Shown piece by piece: positions 13,082-18,457 of a DNA stretch of 18,457 bases. The DNA lies in assembly GCA_023387085.1 (NCBI GenBank), contig JAEWIL010000102.1, positions 1 through 18,457 of the forward strand. The letters run 5' to 3'. Numbering within the stretch: the stretch's first letter is position 1; every line of letters starts with the position of its first letter. The stretch comes from Pseudomonadota bacterium. GTDB lineage: Bacteria; Pseudomonadota; Alphaproteobacteria; Sphingomonadales; Sphingomonadaceae. The translations under genes were made by a program, and so were the position numbers. The notes beneath the pieces are model-generated. The model did no database searches. It was given only the letters and a program-made list of their open reading frames with translations, and was not told the origin of the DNA.

Positions 13082-14359
13082 TCACTCCTTCTGGCTGATG
13101 TCGGGGGCGCTGCCGGCGCCATGGCTGTCGCCGGCCTTGAGCGTCTGCGACGCGATGGTGGCCCCGCTCGTCACCGCTTGTCGGCGCCGGAGCGCCGCGG
13201 CCCAAGGCGGCGGACCATCGGCAGGGGCAGGACCGGAAGCCGCAGCGCCTCCCGCCTTCCCCGCCGAGAAACTGTCGCGGATGCGATCTGCCGCCTTGCG
13301 AGCGGGCGCGCCGGCACCCCGAGCGGCCGAGCGGGCGACCTCCGCCATTCCGCCCCCAAATGCGGCCGCTCCCTGCTTTCCGGCCGCCCCGCGAGCGTAC
13401 GCCGCCGATGCTCCGCCAGCGGCACGCGAGCCGCCCATCGCTGCTCGCCCGGCGGCACTGCTTGCGGCACCGACGGCGAGGGTTGCTCCCGCGGCCCCGG
13501 CGGCCAGCGTGGCGCCTGCCGCGACCGTCGTTCCCGCTGCGGCGCCTGCGCCAAGCTGGGGCCCGCCGGCGACAATGCCGTTTGCGATTCCCGGGCCGAA
13601 AATCCCCAAGCCCAGCAGTGTGAGCGCGCCGAGCGCGATCGCCATGACCTGCTCGAGATCGGGCTCCGGGCCGAGACCGGCCTGCATGAAGCGGTCGAAC
13701 AAGATCGTGCCGATGCCGGTGATCACCGCCAGCACGAGCACCTTGATGCCCGACGAAATGACATGTCCGAGCACGCGTTCAGCCATGAAGGCGGTACGGC
13801 CGAAGAATGCGAAGGGCAGCAGGACGAAGCCTGCGAGCGTCACCAACTTGAATTCGAGGATCGTCACGAAGATCTGCACCGCGAGGATGAAGAAGGCGAG
13901 CACGACGATCACCCAAGCGATCAGCAGGATCATGATCTGGACGAAGTTGGTGAAGAGGCCGACAGGCCCCATCAGGTCGGCCGAGGCGTCGATCAGTGGC
14001 TGGCCCGCATCGAGCCCGGTCGCCGCGACGACGCCCGGCCGCATGAAGTCACTGATCGCCATCGGCGCACCGCTGGCTTTGAGCCCAAGACCGGCGAAGC
14101 TCTCGAGAAGGATAGACGCCAGCGATGCGAAATTGCCGATAATGAAAGCGAAAACACCGATGTAGAGCGTCTTCTTGATAAGCCGCTGCAGCACATCCTC
14201 ATCGGTGCCCCATGCCCAGAAGAGCGCCGCGATCGTAACGTCGATGACGATAAGGGTCGTGGACAGGAAGCCGACCTCGCCGCCGAGCAGACCGAAGCCG
14301 CTGTCGATATAGGTCGAGAATACCGACAGGAACTGGTCGATGACGCCGGTATCATTCAT
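13082..14359 (-). CDS. trbL: P-type conjugative transfer protein TrbL (VirB6-like)
   Basis: A 425-aa polytopic inner-membrane protein of the TrbL/VirB6 family, thought to form part of the DNA path. Several hydrophobic helices lie between about residues 25 and 255, including IVIDVTIAALFWAW, IMILLIAWVIVVLAFFILAVQIF and AIALGALTLLGLGIF. The last 150 residues are a low-complexity Gly/Ala-rich cytoplasmic tail with a basic, Pro-rich end, usual for TrbL. The ATG at 14359-14357 overlaps the trbK-alt stop (ATGA). Confidence 0.93.
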   Translation of the reverse strand: MNDTGVIDQFLSVFSTYIDSGFGLLGGEVGFLSTTLIVIDVTIAALFWAWGTDEDVLQRLIKKTLYIGVFAFIIGNFASLASILLESFAGLGLKASGAPMAISDFMRPGVVAATGLDAGQPLIDASADLMGPVGLFTNFVQIMILLIAWVIVVLAFFILAVQIFVTILEFKLVTLAGFVLLPFAFFGRTAFMAERVLGHVISSGIKVLVLAVITGIGTILFDRFMQAGLGPEPDLEQVMAIALGALTLLGLGIFGPGIANGIVAGGPQLGAGAAAGTTVAAGATLAAGAAGATLAVGAASSAAGRAAMGGSRAAGGASAAYARGAAGKQGAAAFGGGMAEVARSAARGAGAPARKAADRIRDSFSAGKAGGAAASGPAPADGPPPWAAALRRRQAVTSGATIASQTLKAGDSHGAGSAPDISQKE

Positions 14360-14607
14360 TTCGTCTCATCCTCTTGTCCGAAGAAGCGGCGGCGCTTCGC
14401 GTCCCAGGCGGCGGTGCATTCCGCGTCGGCCTCGGTCGCCGTGCGGCACCGCGAGGGAACCGCGGCGGCTGTGGGCGGTGCGTCCGCCCCGGAGATCTGG
14501 AGAGCGGACGCACCGGAAACGGACGGCGAAATGGCGGACAGCATTGCAAGCGTCAGAACGAGCGCCCCGAGCAGTGCGGCCACCGCGATCTTCGCCGTCC
14601 GTCCCAT
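14356..14607 (-). CDS. Putative entry exclusion protein TrbK-alt
   Basis: An 83-aa protein between trbJ and trbL, the place of the alternative TrbK family. One N-terminal membrane helix (about 6-27) is followed by a short periplasmic domain with two cysteines in the pattern CRTATEADAECTAAWDAKRRRFF, characteristic of TrbK-alt. Such proteins are thought to limit redundant transfer between cells carrying the same element. The ATG at 14607-14605 follows the trbJ stop by 1 bp; an in-frame extension to 14679 would lie inside trbJ and lacks support. The stop overlaps trbL. Confidence 0.83.
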   Translation of the reverse strand: MGRTAKIAVAALLGALVLTLAMLSAISPSVSGASALQISGADAPPTAAAVPSRCRTATEADAECTAAWDAKRRRFFGQEDETK

Positions 14608-14608
14608 C

Positions 14609-15325
14609 TTAATTCTTGCTGCGGAACCGCCGGAAACGCTCGCGCGCCTCGGCCTCGGCCGCCGCGCTGCGGGCGGCATCGACCGCCTGCGCGCGGCCCT
14701 GCGCCACGATCGCGGCGGTTAGGTCAGCGAGCTGTTGCGACTGGAGCGCGAGCAGCTGGTTCCCGGCTTGCGCCGCCTGAAGCGCGCCGGCGGCCGACTG
14801 GCTCGCGTTGACGAGCGTGCCGATCGACTGGCGGGTAACCCCGAGATTGCCGACGATGCCCGCCTGCACCTTCATTGCGTCCTCGAACGCGCCGACGCTG
14901 TCTTTCCAGCGCGCGTCGGCGTTGGCGACCATCGTCGCCTGCGAGCCGGCGAGCGAAGCACCTTTGTACCGGCCCTCGAATGCGGACTGGACGTCCTTCA
15001 CGTCATAGGCGATCCGCTGGGCCTCGCTCAGCAGCTGGCGGGTCTGATCGACCTGACCCTGCAGTTCGCCGAGCGTCGACGTCGGCAGACTGGCCAGATT
15101 CTTCGCCTCGTTGAGCAGCGAGGTCGTCTGGTTCTGGAGCTGCTTGATCTGGTTGTTGATCTGCTCGAGCGTGCGCGCCGCGGTCAGGATATTCTGGGCA
15201 TAATTGCGCGGGTCGTGGACAATCCCGCCCACCTGGGCGGCAGCCGGCGACGCGGTGGCAATTGCCGCAAGCGGCACGGCGCACAGCAGCCCGGCAGTCA
15301 GCGATCGGGAAATGAGGGGCTTCAT
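14609..15325 (-). CDS. trbJ: P-type conjugative transfer protein TrbJ (VirB5-like)
   Basis: A 238-aa exported protein of the VirB5/TrbJ family, a minor pilus-associated component. A signal peptide ends at AAAQV (about residue 31). The mature part is almost all helical and predicted coiled coil: NYAQNILTAARTLEQINNQIKQLQNQ near 42-66, then long Gln/Ala-rich helices to a basic C-terminus. The ATG at 15325-15323 overlaps the trbE stop (ATGA). Confidence 0.93.
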   Translation of the reverse strand: MKPLISRSLTAGLLCAVPLAAIATASPAAAQVGGIVHDPRNYAQNILTAARTLEQINNQIKQLQNQTTSLLNEAKNLASLPTSTLGELQGQVDQTRQLLSEAQRIAYDVKDVQSAFEGRYKGASLAGSQATMVANADARWKDSVGAFEDAMKVQAGIVGNLGVTRQSIGTLVNASQSAAGALQAAQAGNQLLALQSQQLADLTAAIVAQGRAQAVDAARSAAAEAEARERFRRFRSKN

Positions 15326-17766
15326 GACACTTCTCCTTCAGGGGGGATGGGTTTGAGATCGGCGAGAAGCTCGGCTGCCCAGGCAGCGCTCCGGTGGCGG
15401 AGCCACGCAGCGGCAAAGCCCTGCTGGCCATGCGCTTCGACCAACTCGGCGATGCGAAGCTGATCCGACTTCGAGGAGGCGGCCGTGAAGGCGAGCGCGA
15501 CTTCGCCGAGCCCCAGATCGAACAATCGATTGCCGCGCCGCGACTGGCAGTAATAGTCGCGCTTTGGGGTGGCCCGGCTCAATATCTCGATCTGCCGGTC
15601 GTTGAGGCCGAAGCGGCCGTACACCCGGGATATCTGCGGCTCGGCTGCGCGTTCGTTCGGCAGGAATATGCGCGTGGGACAGCTTTCGATGATGGCGGGC
15701 GCAATGGCCGAACTTTCGATGTCGGCGAGGCTCTGGGTCGCGAATATGACGCTCGCATTCTTCTTGCGCAGCGTCTTCAGCCACTCGCGAAGCTGTGCGG
15801 CGAAGGCCGGGCTATCGAGGACAAGCCAGCCCTCGTCGATGATGATGAGGGTCGGGGACCCGTCGAGGCGCCCCTCTATACGATGGAACAGATAGGAGAG
15901 GACAACGGCAGCAGACGATGCGCCCACGAGACCTTCCGTCTCAAGCGCCTGCACACGCGCGTCGCCGAGACGCTCTTCCTCGGCATCGAGCAGCCGGCCC
16001 CATGCCCCCCCGACGAGATAGGGCGCCAACGCCCGCTTGAGCGGCTGCGACTGGAGCAGCACCGCGAGCCCGGTCAACGTCCGCTCCGATCGCGGCGCAG
16101 TCGCGAGGGACGTGAGGGCAGACCAGATATAGTCCTTCGCTGCCGGATCGACGGCAATGCCCTCGCCTGCCAGCAGCGCGGAGATCCATTCGGCCGCCCA
16201 GGCGCGCTCGGCCGCTTCGTCGATGCGTGCAAGCGGCTGCAATGCGACACCGCCTGCGCTGTCGTCGAGCGCTCCGCCGAGGTCCTGCCAGTCGCCGCCC
16301 ATTGCAATTGCCGCAGCGCGGATCGATCCCCCGAAATCGAAGGCAAAGATCTGGTTGGCGGGATAGCGGCGGAACTGGAGCGCCATGAGCGCGAGCAGCA
16401 CCGATTTGCCGGCGCCCGTGGGTCCCACCACCAATGTGTGACCGACATCGCCGACATGAAGCGTCAGGCGGAACGGGGTCGAGCCTTCGGTCTTGCCGTA
16501 AAGCAAGGGGGCGTCACCGAAATGCTCGTCCTGTTCCGCCCCCGCCCACACCGCGGAGAGAGGAAGCAGGTGGGCGAGATTGAGGGTGGAAATGGGAGGT
16601 TGGCGGACGTTCGCGTAAACATGGCCCGGCAGGCTTCCGAGCCACGCCTCGACGGCGTTCACGCCCTCGACCATGCAGGTGAAGTCGCGGCCCTGAATGA
16701 CCTTCTCGACAAGGCGGAGCTTTTCGGCGGCGAGCCCGGCGTCCCGGTCCCAGACCGTCACGGTCGCGGTGACATAGGCGATCCCGGCATTGTCGGCGCC
16801 GAGTTCCTGAAGCGCCATGTCTGCGTCGGCCGCCTTGTTCGACGCATCGCTGTCGACGAGCACCGAGGCCTCGTTGGTCATCACCTCCTTGAGGATCGCG
16901 GCGACCGACTTTCGCTTGGCGAACCATTGTCGCCGGATCTTCGTCAGCAGCCTGGTTGCGTCATTCTTGTCGAGCATGATCGCGCGCGTTGACCAGCGAT
17001 ATCCGAAAGCAAGCCGGTTCAGCTCGTCGAGCAGCCCCGGAAAGGTGACGCTCGGAAATCCCGTGATCGTGAGCGTGCGGATGTGATGATTGCCAAGCCG
17101 CGGCTCCAGCCCGCCGACAAGTGCCTCGTCGGTCAGCAAGGCGTCGAGGTAGGCGGGCGTCTCGGGGACGCGTACGCGCTGCACTTTGGTCGAGATGGTG
17201 CTGTGCAGATAGGTGAGCGTCTCGGCATCGCCGAGCCATTCCGCCTCGGGCATGAAACCTTCAATGAGGTGCAGCAGCCGATCGGTCCGGTCGATGAAGC
17301 TTGCGAGAAGTTCCTTCGGGTCGACGCCCTTCTTCGACCGCCCCTCGTAGAGCCACGCCTCGGCGCGTGCGGCCTCCTCGGCGGGCGGCATCCACAGAAG
17401 CGTCAGATGATAGAAGCTCTCGAAATGCGCCCCTTCCTCGCGAAACTGCTCGCGGCGTTCGACATCAACCAGCTCCGAGACCGGATCGGGAAATTCGGAG
17501 AGCGGGTAGCTTTGCGCGGTAACACGTTGGGCTTCCACGAAAACAGCCCATCCCGACCCGAGGCGCCGGAGCGCGTTGTTGAGCCGCGAGGTGACGGCGA
17601 CGAGTTCGGCGGGCGTGGCGCTGTCGAGATCGGGGCCGCGGAAGCGCGCCGATCGCTGGAACGACCCGTCCTTGTTCAGCACCACGCCCCGCGCAACGAG
17701 GCATGCCCAAGGGAGGAAGTCGGCGAGCGCGGCGGATTTCGTGCGATATTCGGAGAGATTCATCAT
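15322..17766 (-). CDS. trbE: Conjugal transfer ATPase TrbE (VirB4-like)
   Basis: An 814-aa VirB4-type ATPase, the main cytoplasmic motor of the mating channel. An N-terminal CagE/TrbE/VirB domain (about 1-400) precedes a RecA-like domain with Walker A GPTGAGKS (448-455), Walker B IIIDE (641-645) and a motif-III-like FATQSLADIESSAI (675-688). Length matches TrbE. Two adjacent ATGs (17766 and 17763) are possible starts; both overlap the trbD stop, and the first is taken because it makes the ATGA overlap common in this operon. The frame is also open to 18054 but that part is trbD in another frame. Confidence 0.94.
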   Translation of the reverse strand: MMNLSEYRTKSAALADFLPWACLVARGVVLNKDGSFQRSARFRGPDLDSATPAELVAVTSRLNNALRRLGSGWAVFVEAQRVTAQSYPLSEFPDPVSELVDVERREQFREEGAHFESFYHLTLLWMPPAEEAARAEAWLYEGRSKKGVDPKELLASFIDRTDRLLHLIEGFMPEAEWLGDAETLTYLHSTISTKVQRVRVPETPAYLDALLTDEALVGGLEPRLGNHHIRTLTITGFPSVTFPGLLDELNRLAFGYRWSTRAIMLDKNDATRLLTKIRRQWFAKRKSVAAILKEVMTNEASVLVDSDASNKAADADMALQELGADNAGIAYVTATVTVWDRDAGLAAEKLRLVEKVIQGRDFTCMVEGVNAVEAWLGSLPGHVYANVRQPPISTLNLAHLLPLSAVWAGAEQDEHFGDAPLLYGKTEGSTPFRLTLHVGDVGHTLVVGPTGAGKSVLLALMALQFRRYPANQIFAFDFGGSIRAAAIAMGGDWQDLGGALDDSAGGVALQPLARIDEAAERAWAAEWISALLAGEGIAVDPAAKDYIWSALTSLATAPRSERTLTGLAVLLQSQPLKRALAPYLVGGAWGRLLDAEEERLGDARVQALETEGLVGASSAAVVLSYLFHRIEGRLDGSPTLIIIDEGWLVLDSPAFAAQLREWLKTLRKKNASVIFATQSLADIESSAIAPAIIESCPTRIFLPNERAAEPQISRVYGRFGLNDRQIEILSRATPKRDYYCQSRRGNRLFDLGLGEVALAFTAASSKSDQLRIAELVEAHGQQGFAAAWLRHRSAAWAAELLADLKPIPPEGEVS

Positions 17767-18032
17767 GGCTGCATCCAGACCGGATATTTGAGATGGCGCC
17801 GCGCGACATCGACGAAGGCGGGATCGCGGCGCGCGCTCCACACGGCGATCGCATGGCCGATCGCCCAGATGGCGAGGCCGACGAGCCAGAGCCGGAGGCC
17901 GAGACCGATCGCGCCGGCGAGCGTGCCGTTTACGATCGCAAGGCTCCGCGGCGCGCCGCCGTGCAGGATCGGCTCGGCGAGCGCACGGTGCACCGGCGCG
18001 AAGAAACCAGCGATGTCCGCTTCGCCCGACAT
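17763..18032 (-). CDS. trbD: Conjugal transfer protein TrbD (VirB3-like)
   Basis: An 89-aa inner-membrane protein of the VirB3/TrbD family. The N-terminal pattern GFFAPVHRALAEPILHGGAPRS is a strong family signature. Two closely spaced hydrophobic helices follow (about 31-62), then a cytoplasmic tail ending HLKYPVWMQP. The ATG at 18032-18030 overlaps the trbC stop (TGATG). It pairs with TrbE, as VirB3 does with VirB4. Confidence 0.92.
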   Translation of the reverse strand: MSGEADIAGFFAPVHRALAEPILHGGAPRSLAIVNGTLAGAIGLGLRLWLVGLAIWAIGHAIAVWSARRDPAFVDVARRHLKYPVWMQP

Positions 18033-18382
18033 CAGGCGAGCGCCCCGCCCCCAAAGGAGAAGAAGGACAGGAAGAAGCTCGACGCCGCGAATGCTATCGA
18101 AAGGCCGAATACGATCTGCACCAGCCGCCGGAAGCCGCCCGACGTGTCGCCGAACGCGAGGCTGAGGCCCGTCACGATGATGATGATCACCGCGACGATC
18201 TTCGCGACCGGCCCTTCGATGCTTTCGAGGATCGACTGGAGCGGCGCTTCCCATGGCATCGACGATCCGCCGGCATGCGCGAGCGGCGCCGTGTAGATGA
18301 GCCCGGCCGCCGTGATGGCGGCGACACCGAAGCGGTCGAGCATGGTGCCGCCGCGCAGGCGGCGCTTCATATCTTTCGTCAT
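18032..18382 (-). CDS. trbC: Conjugal transfer pilin TrbC (VirB2-like)
   Basis: A 116-aa pilin precursor. A long, basic N-terminus and hydrophobic signal end near the AHAGG site (about residue 38). The mature part has two hydrophobic helices (about 60-77 and 86-110) split by the GDTSGGFRRLV loop, as in TrbC/VirB2 pilins. ATG 18382 is preceded by AGGAG at 7 nt, and it overlaps the trbB stop (ATGA). A start at the internal Met5 is less likely. Confidence 0.91.
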   Translation of the reverse strand: MTKDMKRRLRGGTMLDRFGVAAITAAGLIYTAPLAHAGGSSMPWEAPLQSILESIEGPVAKIVAVIIIIVTGLSLAFGDTSGGFRRLVQIVFGLSIAFAASSFFLSFFSFGGGALA

Positions 18383-18457
18383 TGCGAAACTCCTGTCCGA
18401 GGGGTGGAAATCGGGGCGATGCGATAGTCGCCGGTGACGGGATCAAGCCCATCGACG
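18379..18457 (-). CDS. trbB: C-terminus of conjugal transfer ATPase TrbB (VirB11-like), partial
   Basis: Only the last 25 or so codons are present; the gene enters from the right edge. The visible end reads VDGLDPVTGDYRIAPIS and stops at TGA 18381-18379, overlapping the trbC start (ATGA). The assignment rests mostly on its position directly upstream of trbC, where trbB always lies in this operon type. Confidence 0.75.
   Translation of the reverse strand, partial: VDGLDPVTGDYRIAPISTPRTGVSQ

Noticed and set aside
12479..14722. 747-codon open frame on the plus strand across trbF, trbL and trbK
   Set aside because: Low-complexity Arg/Gly/Asp/Glu product without recognisable domain; the opposite strand encodes clear Trb proteins.
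15394..16992. 532-codon open frame on the plus strand opposite trbE
   Set aside because: Antisense to an intact VirB4-type ATPase; no SD and no family features.
1..18457. CRISPR array, rRNA or insertion sequence
   Set aside because: No regularly spaced repeats, no rRNA-like stretch and no transposase or IS-type terminal repeats were seen.

Overview
The window reads as a high-GC alphaproteobacterium, most likely a sphingomonad. That is inferred from base composition, codon habits, a probable TonB-receptor gene beside the sulfur genes and the style of the conjugation genes; no 16S or other marker is present. It has two unrelated halves that meet near position 9108-9132.

Left half (about 1-8973): a sulfur-scavenging locus. 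A leftward transcript carries a 59-codon small gene translationally coupled to an exported protein that runs off the left edge (perhaps a TonB-dependent receptor). A divergent rightward operon encodes a TauD/AtsK-type dioxygenase, a lipoprotein sulfonate-binding protein (SsuA), its permease (SsuC) and ATPase (SsuB), a second TauD/AtsK-type dioxygenase and a cytoplasmic AtsA-type sulfatase. Downstream is a coupled pair resembling SorA/SorB: a Tat-exported molybdopterin sulfite oxidase and a lipoprotein cytochrome c. Together these could import organosulfonates and sulfate esters, release sulfite or sulfate, and oxidise surplus sulfite.

The most interesting part is the 1.15 kb between the divergent transcripts. 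Both carry the same promoter and 5' leader in mirror orientation: 472-571 on the minus strand and 967-1066 on the plus strand, with 88 of 100 bases identical by hand count and 56 of 58 in the core. The core can fold into a 5-bp stem whose loop can pair with a GGCTAAAGC tail, a layout resembling the SAM-II (SAM_alpha) riboswitch. Each leader continues into very short ORFs, a hairpin covering a Shine-Dalgarno sequence (its stem differs between copies but stays paired), and about 150 nt of untranslated pyrimidine-rich RNA before the first real gene. This suggests sulfur-sensing control of both arms by one duplicated RNA device.

Right half (from about 9108 to the end): one end of an integrative and conjugative element. 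A 24-25 nt tRNA 3'-end fragment on the minus strand, lacking the rest of the tRNA, looks like an attachment-site scar. After about 265 bp of AT-richer DNA come leftward genes: a hypothetical DUF551-like protein, an AlpA-type regulator, a DUF2274 protein, then trbI, trbG, trbF, trbL, trbK-alt, trbJ, trbE, trbD, trbC and the end of trbB. In transcription order this is the usual trbBCDEJKLFGI mating-pair-formation operon, almost all start/stop-overlapped. The element continues past the right edge, where the intact tRNA and probably the integrase should lie.
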